From Adenophora triphylla var. japonica (Eukaryota; Streptophyta; Magnoliopsida; Asterales; Campanulaceae), in contig JAFEMH010002451.1 in assembly GCA_022495995.1 (NCBI GenBank), positions 276,591-340,590 on the forward strand: a DNA stretch of 64,000 bases, written 5' to 3'. Positions 11,401 through 22,663 of the stretch are shown here, piece by piece (position 1 is the stretch's first letter; every line of letters starts with the position of its first letter). The notes under the pieces were generated by a model, which ran no database searches, was not told the DNA's origin, and saw nothing but the letters and a program-made list of their open reading frames with translations. The translations under genes and the position numbers were made by a program.

Positions 11401-11955
11401 TGCTCGGCCGAGCAATGAGATTGACACGGCCGTGCGAGTTCCTTGACTCGGCCGTGCAGCTTGGCGCTCGGTCGAGCGAGTCCCTTGACTCGGCTGAGCA
11501 GTTCCTGAACAGGTGCCAATTCAAAAGAAAAGTTGTGCCTTTTCAAGGGAAAAGACACAAACCCCTTAACTCTCCGTATATACTTCCCCTCCGAATTTCA
11601 ATTCATACATACAGTCATTTGAGCCTCCCTACCTACATTTGAGATAGATTAACCAAGCATAATCATTTCATCTTGTTGCATTAAATTCCTTCAAGTCCAA
11701 AGTTCCAAACTTTCCATTGTTCGTTAGAATTGTTAATTTGGTGTGCTCCTATTAACAATTAGAAGTCGTTTCATCTCACGAGAAGTTTGTCATCAACCGT
11801 AAGCACCTGTGCGGGACAAATACTTCTTACGGAAATTGTGGTAAACACAAGACTCGACTATTTGTGGTTTGTTTTCAATTTCCGTTATATTTCCCGTTAT
11901 CTTTCTCATCTCTCTTTGTTATTTCCTTAAGAAGCCTATCCAGAAAATCCCAACA
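11398..11955 (+). repeat. copia 3' LTR, 5'-truncated
   Basis: It matches 9669-10226 at a constant offset of 1729 bp. It lacks the first ~175 bp of the LTR because the internal deletion ends inside it. Confidence 0.9.
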
Positions 11956-12740
11956 TTATTTTGGTATATAAATGAAAGAGGTAGAATCTGTAAAAATAAT
12001 TACTTGTATTAAATTTATTTAAATTTTTAAACTAACCATTTCAATTTTTACTCTTGATAAAAGGAGAAAAAGTGATCTAACAAATAAACAAATTAAGTCA
12101 TCCTCAAAACTATTGCTCCCCACCATCTTACTATCAACCACCACCTCCACCTGCTCACCACCGTTACTGCCCCACCATAGGGATGAATTGACAATTAATG
12201 GAGTATTTAAACTATACAAAAGATGTATAGTTGAGTAAATTTTGGTGCACTTTTTCCATTTAAAAATTTAGTCTTCATTTCAAAAGTTATTATTCTATTA
12301 AAAAAAATAAAATTTGAGAGTTGTAAAGTTTTTAACGAATTAGGGGAAAATAAACAATTGTTGAACTTTAAGGGTAGGAAATGCAATTTTTTTTAAAAAA
12401 TCGTTTGATTTTTCGTTAATTTTGTTAGTTTTCATCCGTTATCATCCAAAAAGTATCCACTTCGCAACAAAATGTAAACATTAGGCACTAAATTGCCAAA
12501 AATGCAACATTAGTACCTAAATTACAATTTGTGTGAAACTTTGGGGTACTAATGTGTTATTAGCCCTCCCAAAAATAAAACTACTCCCTCCATTCCTTTT
12601 TATTTGTCTTTTTAGAAAATAAAAAATTTATTCCTAAATATTTGTCATTTTAGCTCTTTTTTTTTTAAATGATCAAAATTGTCAGTCATTAAGGCACTAG
12701 TTTATTTACTTATGTAAGAATGTATAATATTTCACAAAAT
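11956..12740. other. AT-rich spacer with a partial Stowaway-type end
   Basis: No gene. A tactccctccattcc motif at about 12584 resembles a Stowaway MITE terminus, but no opposite end was found nearby. Confidence 0.45.
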
Positions 12741-13029
12741 CTTGGGTAGAACAAGTTCTACGCTAGTCCAGCGTAGAACCTGTTTTTAGATCGAACATGT
12801 TTTTTAGACCGGGCGGTGACAAACTTGTAAATAAAGTGAGACGCCATTTCCCGGTCTAGATTATCAACGCCATTTCCGTTCATTCAATGATTTTCAGTTT
12901 TCATCATTTCGTGTTCAAATTCCCTAAAAATTTATCATATTTCAAATCCTAGCATCAGTTTGAAGCCATGAGTGGAGAAATTCGGAGCAAACAATGGCAC
13001 GATGGTAAATTTATCAGTTCAAATGCTCA

Positions 13030-14560
13030 TTTCAAATGCCTGTTTTTAAACCTAGGTTTCGAGATTTTTGAGTTCGATTGTGTATTTTTTTTTGAGTTCG
13101 AATGTGTTCATTTCAGAATATGAATAATTTGTTGACTACCACCAGTTGTTTCGAATGTGTATTATTTTGTTGCCTGTTGCCTGTTGCATGTTCATTTATT
13201 TGACTGTTTCTAATGTGATATATGCCTGTCAATTGATTTAAATTCTTTGGCTCAAATGCTTGTTTTTAAACCTAGGTTTCGAGATTTTTGAGTTCGATTG
13301 TGTATTTTTTTTTGAGTTCGAATGTGTTCATTTCAGAATATGAACAATTTGTTGTCGATCATCGGTTGTTTCGAAGCCTTTCAATTGATTTTTACTCCTT
13401 TGGCTCTAAATTTGATGTGGCCTTGCCATTGCATTGTACTATCTTATTCGTTGTTTAATATATGCCTGCTAAATTGTACTATATTGCCTGTTTTATTTGT
13501 AAGGTATGCCTTCTCTGTCTTGTACTGCCTTGCAAAGGCCAAATTGACGACCACCTGTTGTTTTATAATTTTATGCCTGCTTTTTTATAAATTTATACCT
13601 GTTCATTAGTATTTTCATGCCTGCTGTTTTATAATTATGTTTTTTTGTGCCTGCTCATCCATTGGATTTGCCTGTTCCTAGTGTGATATATGCCTATCAC
13701 CATTATATTTTTTTGTTTTTTAGTGACTGTTCATCCATTGATTTTTACTCCTTTGGCTCTAAATTTGGTGTGGCCTTGCCATCGCATTGTACTATCTGAT
13801 TCGCATTTTGTTATATGCCTGCTAAATTGTATTCTAGTGCCTGTTTGCTTTGTAAGGTATGCCTTCTCTGTCTTATCCTGCCTTGCAAAGGCCAAATTGA
13901 CTACCACCTGTTCTTTTATAATTTCATGCCTGCTGTTTTATAAATTTATGCCTGTTCATTAGTATTTTCATGCCTGTTGTTTTATAAATTTATGCCCGTT
14001 CATTAGTATTTTCATGCCTGCTATTTTATAATTTTATGTTTGATGTAGCCTTGCCATTGCATTATACTATCTTATTCGTAGTTTAATATATGCCTGCTAA
14101 ATTGTACTATATTGCCTGTTTTATTTTTAAGGTATGCCTTCTCTGCCTTGTCCTGCCTTGCAAAGGCCAAATTGACGACTACCTGTTTTTTTTTGCCTGC
14201 TCATCCATTGGATTTGCTTGTTCCTAGTGTGATATATGCCTGTCACAATTATGTTTTTTTGTGACTGCTCATCCATTGATTTTTACTCCTTTGGCTCTAA
14301 ATTTGGTGTGGCCTTGCCATCTCATTGTACTATCTGATTCGTATTTTGTTATATGCCTGCTAAATTGTATTCTAGTGCCTGTTTGCTTTGTAAGGTATGC
14401 CTTCTCTGTCTTGTCCTGCCTTGCAAAGGCCAAATTGACGACCACCTGTTCTTTTATAATTTATGCCTGTTTATTAGTATTTTCATGCCTGCTGTTTTAT
14501 AAATTTATGCCTGTTCATTATTATTTTCATGCCTGTTGTTTTATAATTTTATGTTTTATG
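13030..14560 (+). repeat. TGCCTG minisatellite-like repeats, intron 1 of the Ulp1-type gene
   Basis: About 26 TGCCTG copies lie in this intron, usually within larger repeated sentences such as tttcatgcctgctgtttta. Blocks of about 300-400 bp that include cttgccat and ccttgcaaagg are repeated imperfectly three or four times. All seen copies point the same way. Confidence 0.9.
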
Positions 14561-15537
14561 CAGATTCTAGTAAGCGCAAAAGTGATGATGTTGATATTAA
14601 TGTTGGTAGAAAGAAGAAATCATCAAAATCTGGGGTTGATGATTCTGAGAAACGTTTATTAGAGCATCATTGTACACCATTAAAACTTGTTGAACTTGAG
14701 TTAACACCTGTACAGAAAAAAGATGTGGTTTCTATAGGATTTGGTGGTTTATTAGATCTTCAACTCAGTCGATTGCCTCTAGGACTTGTGCATTATCTTG
14801 TTGATAGATTTGAGCCTGTTAGTCGTATACAAAGAATTAAAAAGAACAAGTATTGTATTACAACCAAATATGTGTATGATATACTTTGTCTTCCTATGGG
14901 TTCAAAGAATGATGTGTTTAGGAAGTCTTCAGTTTCAGATTCTGTGTTGAAGGAGCGTTATATTCAAACTTTTGGACGTGTAAAGGATGGTCTTATTTCT
15001 AATCGTATTAAGGAACGTATGAAGCAGTTAACTGATGGAAGAGATGAGTTTAAGCAGTTGTTTGTGCTGTTTGCTGTTGCTACTGTCCTTGGTCCTGTTT
15101 TAACAAAGGCAATTGATATGTCTTTGTTGGACGTTGTTGAAGATGTGAATCAAATTAGAAAGTATGATTGGTGTAAATATGTTCTTGACAAGTTATGTGA
15201 TGGTGTGACAAGATATAAGAGTCTGAGTAAAGCAAAGTCTTGCAGCGGTTGTACACTTCTATTGGTTATAGTGTACCTGCATAGATTTCCATTCCAAGGT
15301 GATGTAGAACCTATTGAGTTGCCGTTGATTAAACATTGGACTGTTGAGAAACTGAAATTAAGGGTTAGTAATGAGTCAAAAATTGGGTGGGGGCAGTTGA
15401 TCATGTTGGAAAATGTTTACCCTATTAGCAAATGTAGTGGTGATGCAGAAGGTGATGGAGGTGTTGATAATAAGGTTTTGGAAATTGAGGCTGCACCTTT
15501 GATTGATGGTGAAGGTGTTGCAGAAGACAATGACAAA

Positions 15538-16260
15538 GTAAGTGTCGTCTCCTTCCTTTATATTATGCTTGTTGTTTAATATTTTATTGCCTGGTTATTC
15601 ATTTGTTTTTTCTATTAATTTTTTCTTGTAGTGTGCATTCTTTTTCATATTATAATGCATGTTTGTTCAAAATATTATGTCTGCTCATGAATTTGAGAAT
15701 GCCTGTTATGAAATATGAGTTATGCCTACTTGACTGGTGGCCTTTCCTTGGCCATGATTGTATAAAAAATAAAGCTGGAAATGAACTGCCTTGGGTACAC
15801 ATAAAATATGCCTGCTCATGAATTTGAGAATGCCTGTTCATGTATTCTAGTGCCTGTTTGCTTTGTAAGGTATGCCTTCTCTGTCTTGTCCTGCCTTGCA
15901 AAGGCCAAATTGACGACCACCTGTTCTTTTATAATTTCATGCCTGCTGTTTTATAAATTTATGCCTGTTCATTAGTATTTTCATGCCTGCTGTTTTATAA
16001 ATTTATGCCCGTTCATTAGTATTTTCATGCCTGTTGTTTTATAATTTTATGTTTGATGTGGCCTTGCCATTGCATTATACTATCTTATTCGTAGTTTAAT
16101 ATATGCATGCTCATGAATTTGAGAATGCCTGTTCATGAATTTATGAATGCCTGCTCATGAATTTGAATTTGAGAATGCGTGCTCATGAATTTGTGAATGC
16201 CTGCTCATGAATTTCATACTGGTTATTCATTTGTTTTTTCTGTTAATTTTTTTCTTGTAG
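15538..16260 (+). repeat. TGCCTG repeats, intron 2 of the Ulp1-type gene
   Basis: About twelve TGCCTG copies, many as atgcctgctcatgaattt, plus a segment (15850-16100) nearly identical to part of intron 1. The intron is bounded by GTAAGT at 15538 and TTGTAG before 16261. Confidence 0.9.
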
Positions 16261-17379
16261 GCTCTTAGACAATCATGGAATATTCTTGAACAAGATATAA
16301 AAACTGCTATAATTAACCATATATCAAGGGTTACTTCTATTCAAAAGTCAAAGGCAAAGGATAATCAGAATGAGCATGAGAAGGAGGAGGAGGATGATGT
16401 TGATAATGATATTTTTGACAAGGACTTTTTTGAAATGGATCAGTGGGGAATCAAGAGTACATGATGGTTGATACTCTTATTAAGAATGTTATGGAGAAAA
16501 ATAAGAAAGGATCATTGCCTTCGTTTGAGCTTTTGTCATCACAAGATTTTTATTCTTCTGGAAAGGAAAATGATGATCCAAATATTAAGGGAAATGAAAG
16601 ACAACAAGTTGCACATCAAGCAACTGAAATGGATCAGTTTTTGAGGGAAATGAAAGAGAACAAGAAGTTGCACATCAAGCAACTGAGGGCCAATATACTG
16701 AGCATCAAGCACCTATTCTGCATAATATTGATATAATGGAGTATCAACGTTTAGATGTGCAAGCTAATCAGCAAATCAGTGTTGGTCCTGTTACTACTCT
16801 TTCTATAATCCCTGAAACTGATGAACAAGAAGATTGTGAAGGAAATTCAAATAAAGATGAAGGAAATACAACTGAAGATAAGGCGCTAGATAATTTAGTT
16901 GATACAATTTCCAAGGATGTGTCACTGGATAATTTAGTTGATAAAAGCAAGGATGCGCCACTTCACTATGTTTCATACAACTATGATATGGGGTGTAGTT
17001 TGGAATGTGGAAATCCTAATGTTGATATTCCGTATTGTTCAGAGTTTATGCGGAGTCACATGAAACTAATGCATAATATGAAGGAGATGAGGAAAGATCT
17101 TATTGACTTTTATTTCTCAAAGGCATTTTCTGACAATGATAAAGGGTAAGTTTTTATGCTAAATGTAAAAAAGTTTGTTTTGGTTCCATTAAGAGGTTTA
17201 TGTTTTTATTCACGTATTTAATTTTTGCAGGGAGTTTTATTGTTCATATACTATGACGTCTGCCTTGGTAAAAGAAGATGTGTTGAGTATGAAACAAGAT
17301 GCAGAAATAACTACGAAAATATTGTCATCTTGGACATTGCTTTTGAACAATATGGAGTATAAAAGTGGACCCATGCAGA

Positions 17380-17821
17380 GGTTTATGTTTGGTTTTAGTC
17401 ATTGTGTTATTGTTTTTTTTTCACTGTTATTGTTTTTTTTTCCACATAGTTCTTTTTTATGCCTGCTATTTTATAATTTTATGCATGTTCATTTGTATTT
17501 CATTACCTGCTAAGATTGTTACTCTTTCTATTACAGAAAATGAATTGCCTTGGCAACACATTAATTATGCCTGCTCATTAATAAGATAATGCCTGTTTGA
17601 CTTGTGGCCTTGTCTACACATAAAATCATAAATAATGCATGTTTGACTTGTGGCCTTGTCTACACATTATTTATGCCTGCTCATTGTCAGGTTTATTTTC
17701 TTAGCAGGCATTATCTTATTAATGATTTTATGCCTGCTGTTTTATAATTTTATACCTGTTCATTTGTATTTCATTACCTGCTAAGTTATTTTTCTCAAGA
17801 TTGTTACTCTTTCTATTACAG
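17380..17821 (+). repeat. TGCCTG repeats, later intron of the Ulp1-type gene
   Basis: About five TGCCTG copies and several near variants (cattacctgc, aatgcatg) lie between exons ending near 17381 and starting near 17822. One copy here (about 17703) is inverted. Confidence 0.8.
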
Positions 17822-18744
17822 AGTAGCTGGGCGAGATTTATTACAGGCAAAATATCAGCAATTGATTCCCGTGTTGCTGCTTCAGAAATGGTTACGTCAT
17901 TTAAGTATTGAGTTAGTGAACTCAACATTGATGACAATTCAATGAACCTTGCAGATGTTAAATTGGTGTGGAACCTCATACAAGTCATGTTATTTAGTTT
18001 TGTATGTAATATTTTGCATAATTATGATGTTTTTTTTTTTATTTTGCAGTTCTTTTTGCCATTTTTCACAACTGCAAGTTGTCATTATACGCTATTTGTT
18101 TACAATACTGTGAGCAAAACTGTTCAGTACCTTGACAATTTGCCTATGAATGATGTGAAGACTAAGAACATGAAATTACTTGCCAAAAGCCTGGTATTAG
18201 AATCATTATTAGTTTGTGATTTTTTTACAACTTTTTTTTTTGTTTGCTTTATATTAAGTTTCAATATGTATTTCTTTTCTTTCAGCATGCTCCAATGAAA
18301 AGTTTCTTGGAAAGTATTAATCATCCCTGTGCCACTGTCAAAAAACCATTTACTTATGAATACATTAATTGTGATTGGGTTCTTAAAGAAAATGAAAGAA
18401 ATAATGACTGTGGCCTTTATGTTATGGCTGAGATGAAAGATTTCAAAGGCAAAAAGTACTCATGTCCTGTTTTATGCAAGATAAATTTAATTTTATCTTA
18501 ATTTAATTAGTTATCAAGTGATACAGTTATTTGATATATTTTTTTATTTATTTTTTCTATAGACTCCTGGAAGGATTCGTCTAAGAGGTGAATTTCTTGC
18601 GACATTGCTTCTTAGTGATATTAATAACGTCAGAAAAGACATTATTCTTCGTTTAAGATCTTTTAGGAAGGGTAAAGATGAAGCCTTGAAGAACCTTACC
18701 AATGCAAAGCATTATACTAGAAAAAGTACTAGGAATGAAATTTG

Positions 18745-19523
18745 ATCTCTGTTAAACATACTTGTATTAATTTAGAAAAACTATAATATCCCTCTTTAAT
18801 ATCTTCTAAGATATCTGAAATTTTTTAGCAGCTCTTTCTTCTTCATAATCTTCAACCTTTTGCTCAGACTTGACTGACCTACTCGTACTCATATCAAGTA
18901 ATTGATTGCTTTTTAGATGAAATTTAGAAATACAAAATAAGTGAAGTTCTAACTTATTTATACTGATAAAATGGAGTTAACTATTGAATCCGTGTGGTAT
19001 CAGTTGAAATTTGGCACTACTGCTTATGGACATGTGTCCATGGAACAATACTAGTTGGGATAACTATTGAATCCGTGTCTGTTTTTTTATTACGCAACTT
19101 GGAACACCTGTCCTAGTGCATGCATTTGAATTTGGCATTACTGCTTATGGACATGTGTCCATGGAACAACTTAGTTTATGTAACCAAAAAAACATAAATT
19201 AATAGTTAAGGCTAGGAAGAGGTGTTTCCACTTTCGATAAGAACAGGCAAACGTAAATACATAACCAGGCATATCAAATTGGATAAGAAACAGTAACCGG
19301 CTTTTATGTGTAGCCAAGGCCACCAGTCAAACAGGCAATCTAGAATTCATGACCAGACATCATTTTTAAAAAGGAACAGGCAACAAAAAACTGAGAACAG
19401 GCAATGTATAAAACAAATAATAAGCAAAGGCAACATCCAAAGCCATGGCCAGGCAATCCTTACAAATATAACGAGTGACAACAAAATAAAAATGGGAAGG
19501 CATCAATTCAAATCAGAGTTAAA
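18745..19523. other. intergenic region between the two MULE genes
   Basis: It holds a short direct duplication (about 18995-19050 and 19125-19170, sharing cttatggacatgtgtccatg). From 19240 to 19470 there are about six CAGGCA copies, the reverse of the motif in the Ulp1-type gene. This stretch is the 3' flank of the minus-strand transposase. Confidence 0.7.
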
Positions 19524-21048
19524 TCAAATGTACATTTGGTGTTTTAGAACCAAACTCATCAGTGATTGGCTTTTTCCTTTCAAACTTTGTTTTTGGTTTT
19601 TTTTTCTTCCTTTAGAAATTACACGAATTGGGTCTATGACGGCAGGTGCACTTATTCTAGTCTCACCAACACTATTATTTTCACTTGTTGAAGAAACAAC
19701 ATCATGTTCCTTGGTAGACAACAATTCTTGTATTAGAAGTGAATCTCTATTGAAACTATCTTCCAAAATCCTTCTTGCATTACTGTTTTCATAACAAGCC
19801 ATCATTAAGTTGTGGTACTTCCTTGCCATCTGTTGTTTCCAAGGAATAAACTCAGTTGTAACTATTGTTGATGTAGTATGCATCCCTTTATATACTCTAT
19901 CCCATACATATTTCTTAGCCACTTTTGTCCACCTTTTTAGAATGTACTTTTCTGGAATTCTGTCCACATTCGACAAGTTTAGCGCCTTAATGCAATGAAA
20001 ACACAACCAACCAACAGCATTGAATTGTTGATGTGTGCAATCCACGCTACACATTCATTGTTCCTTATGAAGAGAACAGTTTCATACTTTTCAGGATTTT
20101 TCTCATGTGCAACATTGTAGAACCTGTTGTTCTCATCAGTTTGCAAACCTATGTTATACAATGCACCAAAAGCACGCTTTGCCTCCGTCTCAAAAAATCT
20201 ATATATTTTTGCAGTATAAACTTCAGCTGCATGTCTTTTGATACCACCAGGTAGCTCTATTCGTGGAAATGAGCTCATAGATTCAAATTCCTTCCGATGT
20301 TCTTCACTTCTCCAACGTTTAATGGTTTCATTAAAAATGTCGAAGAACTGGCAAAGGGATGTTTTTCTGTTTTCTTTGAAACATAATGCATGGTTTGTGC
20401 TCTCACTTCTCTGAGAAGACAAGATGCCAGCTGAAAAAAAATCCTTGTTCAAAGTTGTGCACCATTTTTCACGGAGCCCGTACAAACGATTGAACCAACT
20501 ATTTACAAGAAGGTCATATTTTGTAAGCATTGAATGCCAAGAGCATTCAAACTCATGCTCATCATTACATCCCATCAAACAATGGTCAAATTCCTTTTTA
20601 AATTCTTCATTTGTCTTCAACTGTCCAAAGTGAGATATGGCATTTTGCTGAATATGTCATAGGCAAAGCCTATGCCTTGTTCTTCCTTCAAATACCTGGA
20701 AAACCATATCAAATTTGAATAGGCATAACTTAAAATTATATCAGGCACTAAAATGGCATTCAGAAGACATATAATATTTGACATAGTAGGACAAGACCAA
20801 GACAGGCATAAATTACAAATATAACAGGCAGTAAAATTAAGGATAACAGGCAGTGAAAATAAATAGAAGCAGACATACCTCTTCAATTGCATTTGACATA
20901 GCAAGATCTTGATCAGTGAACATTGTTTTTGGTTCTTTGCCTCCCATTGATTTTCTGAATTCATTAAGTAACCAAACAAACGTTTCTTTCTTTTTATTGG
21001 CGATGAAAGCACAACCAAACATAACAGTGTTCCAATGTATGGAGGGAA
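19524..21048 (-). pseudogene. FAR1/MULE-type transposase, 5'-truncated
   Basis: On the minus strand the first exon (about 21045-20879) has HWNTVMFGCAF and the catalytic-region FTDQDLAMSNAI. An intron (20878-20696) with GTATGT/CCAG ends follows. The next exon carries RHRLCL, then a TGA where Trp is expected, then HIQQNAISHFGQLK and SSQRSESTNHAL, typical of FAR1-type MULE transposases. A frameshift near 20040 lies at the SWIM zinc finger (CSVDCTHQQF...CFHC). The C-terminus has the common PAVIDPIRVISKGRKK block. The DNA-binding N-terminus and the first catalytic Asp are missing beyond 21045. In life it would cut and join the element ends. Confidence 0.8.
20696..20878 (-). repeat. transposase intron with inverted-orientation TGCCTG motif
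   Basis: It reads CAGGCA four times on the plus strand (about 20741, 20811, 20834, 20848), that is TGCCTG along the transposase transcript. No plus-strand TGCCTG is seen here. Confidence 0.85.
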
Positions 21049-21189
21049 TGACCAATTCTTTCCTTCAATGGAATTAGCCATTTCGGAGGAATGAAAAATT
21101 TGAACCAAATACGGTGAAGGAATGGGTCAAACGGAATTGACCATTCCATTCCATCGGCGGAATGGTCAATTCCGCAAACCAAACGGGCC
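21045..21189. mobile_element. short palindromic insert (ggaattgaccattcc family)
   Basis: The stretch has several inverted copies of ggaatgg/ccattcc and ends in aaccaaacgggccttt, a style of end common in plant MITEs. It replaces the transposase N-terminus. No target duplication was recognised, so borders are approximate. Confidence 0.4.
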
Positions 21190-22210
21190 TTTAGCTGTGA
21201 AAGCAAGAAGAATGATTAAGAGTAGAGCCGTCAAGTTGGGACGGTCCCGTCCCGCAATAGATTTGGGACGGGATGGGACGGAGTATTTTAGTCCCGTCCC
21301 GTCTCATCCCGTTCCCGTCGCGGGTCAATATGGTGCGGTCCCGCCCGTCCCGCATATCTCAAGCCATATGATGATTTTTCAACAAATAAACATGATCTTC
21401 TTTAATATCAAATTTCTCTAGGCAGGCCTCTTGTCATTTCAAGTGACGAAAACAAGTTAATTATTCTGTTATGTTCCTTACAAGTTAATGTGTCTTCACT
21501 TGGATGATACATGCATAACAAGTAGAACCTTGGTTTGTTAAAACTTCTGTTTGCATGAACGTGAATAAGGATCCATCCGTAACAATTATTTATATGATCT
21601 AATGTGCAGTAGCAGTAGTCTAGTGTGAAAATTGAAGGCAATTCATGTACAGTATATGTACTAATAAAATGGAATAAAAGCAAACTTCATTATTTTAACC
21701 AAAAAAGTAACGAGGGACCCCATACATATATCTTGAACAATCTTCAACAGAAGAAATCAAATACCGAGAACCACCTCTCGATTGTTTGGTTGAGGGACCC
21801 CAAATATCTTTTTTTTTTATAAAGAAAATAGAATAATATTAAAAAAAAATAACGTACAATGCATTTTGGCCTTCGCCGTTGCCTTGACGCCTAGTCAACG
21901 CTTATCCCTCCTAGTCAACGGGTCCCGAATGGGTCCCGCGGGATCCCGCGTCCCATAAATGGGACGGGATGGGACGGAGTATTTTAGTCCCGCCCCGTTT
22001 TGTTCCCTCCCGTCTCGTCCCGTTCCCGTCGTGGGACAACATAATTTCGTCCCATCCCGTCCCGTATTCCCGAATTGACAGCTCTAATTAAGAGAGGCAA
22101 TGTGGCAGTTCCTCAAATATTGGTTCATTGGACAAATGCAGCTGAGTCAGATTCTACTTGGGAAGATGCTGCTGTAATTGATCAACAGTTTCCAGGTTTT
22201 CTACCTTGAG
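21190..22210 (+). pseudogene. chromodomain end of a Ty3/gypsy polyprotein, split by a hAT element
   Basis: Left of the insert 21190-21222 encodes LAVKARRMIK. Right of it, 22095-22210 encodes VPQILVHWTNAAESDSTWED and a stop after QQFPGFLP. The HW...ESDSTWED pattern is the chromodomain at the integrase C-terminus of chromovirus-type gypsy elements, which guides insertion to marked chromatin. The rest of the element is absent. Confidence 0.7.
21223..22086. mobile_element. non-autonomous hAT element with GGGACGGGA repeats
   Basis: The 864-bp element is flanked by a perfect 8-bp repeat ATTAAGAG (21215-21222 and 22087-22094). Its ends, tagagccgtcaagt and the complement of aattgacagctcta, form a TIR (12 of 14 match). 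Both ends carry dense cggtcccgtcccg / gggacgggatggg repeats, in inverted orientation overall. No transposase is encoded. Confidence 0.85.
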
Positions 22211-22221
22211 GACAAGGTTGT

Positions 22222-22238
22222 TTTTAAGGGGAAGGGAA
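22222..22238 (+). promoter_or_regulatory. polypurine tract
   Basis: The purine-rich run aaggggaaggga directly precedes the TG of the LTR, as needed for plus-strand cDNA priming. Confidence 0.65.
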
Positions 22239-22663
22239 TGTAACAGAAGGGGCATCTTTACCGTTATGTTCGTTATATTTTCTAATAGCTAGAGGGTAAT
22301 TAAATAAATTCCCTCGTTAAATAAGTAAGGCAAGTGAGAGGCTATGCTCAAACGGATTGCACATGCTTTGACAAGTGTCGCTCTGCGATTAGTAGATCTT
22401 TACGGCTGTTGCAAAGTGCGTGAAGGGGGGCTCAATCCAGTACAAAGCAGTGACAACAGAAGGGTGGGGTGTGGAATTCCTTTTTGCTTTTAGCTTTCTT
22501 CCTGCTATTTTCACTTTTGCAGTAGGGGTAGCTCAGAGCATACTAGTTTGCTTCAGTCAGTTTGTCCTTATTTTGATGTGATTCTCTGTTGTAAGCTTGG
22601 TTCATTCAATAAAATCCTTGACTCAATTGTTTTGTTATTTCCAAATTGAGCTAGTATGTGACA
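22239..22663 (+). repeat. 3' LTR of the chromodomain-type gypsy element
   Basis: It starts TGTAACAG right after the polypurine tract and ends near TGTGACA at 22663. An aataaa at about 22610 may serve for polyadenylation. The matching 5' LTR is not in the window. Confidence 0.6.

Larger units (their letters stand above)
9493..11955 (+). mobile_element. Ty1/copia deletion derivative
   Basis: It has a 5' LTR (about 9493-10226), gag and the start of protease, then directly a 5'-truncated 3' LTR (11398-11955). Everything from mid-protease through integrase, RT and RNase H is gone. A 4-bp repeat TTAT flanks the proposed ends (9489-9492 and 11956-11959); copia usually makes 5 bp, so the left border is tentative. 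No tRNA-Met-type primer site was recognised after the 5' LTR. The element cannot move by itself. Confidence 0.8.
12968..18744 (+). pseudogene. MULE-encoded Ulp1-type (C48) protease-like protein with DUF1985-like N-terminus
   Basis: Exon 1 is 12968-13004 (MSGEIRSKQWHD). Exon 2, 14564-15537, joins in phase and carries a DUF1985/aminotransferase-like region (LGLVHYLVDRFEP; TKYVYDILCLPMGSK). Exon 3 starts at 16261. The last exons (about 18049-18744) encode the Ulp1 core: His in CHYTLFVYN, Asp in YLDNLP, Cys in NDCGLYVM. Known Ulp1 enzymes cleave SUMO-type modifiers; in MULEs the role is less clear, and related VANC proteins act against silencing. Frameshifts near 16445 and 16735 and a TGA near 17907 break the frame. 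The glutamine usually six residues before the Cys reads Asn. All long introns carry TGCCTG repeats. Confidence 0.7.
12740..21050. mobile_element. Mutator-like element with Ulp1-type gene and FAR1-type transposase, truncated on the right
   Basis: Two convergent genes, a Ulp1/DUF1985-like gene (plus) and a MULE transposase (minus), share the same unusual TGCCTG repeat in their non-coding parts. That supports their being one element. Plant MULEs carrying Ulp1-like genes are known (Kaonashi/VANDAL types) and often lack long TIRs. The left border is set near an inverted repeat gtagaac...gttctac at about 12752-12780. The right side is cut at about 21045, before the transposase N-terminus. Confidence 0.65.

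Noticed and set aside
10842..11558. 238-codon minus-strand frame
   Set aside because: It overlaps well-supported copia gag with a zinc knuckle on the plus strand; it is a shadow.
13322..14662. Three similar hydrophobic frames of 90-130 codons
   Set aside because: They are translations of the repeated intron blocks; the repetition explains their similarity.
13030..17820. Regular repeats considered as a CRISPR array or plain satellite
   Set aside because: Spacing is irregular, exons interrupt the blocks, and the context is a plant transposon with introns.
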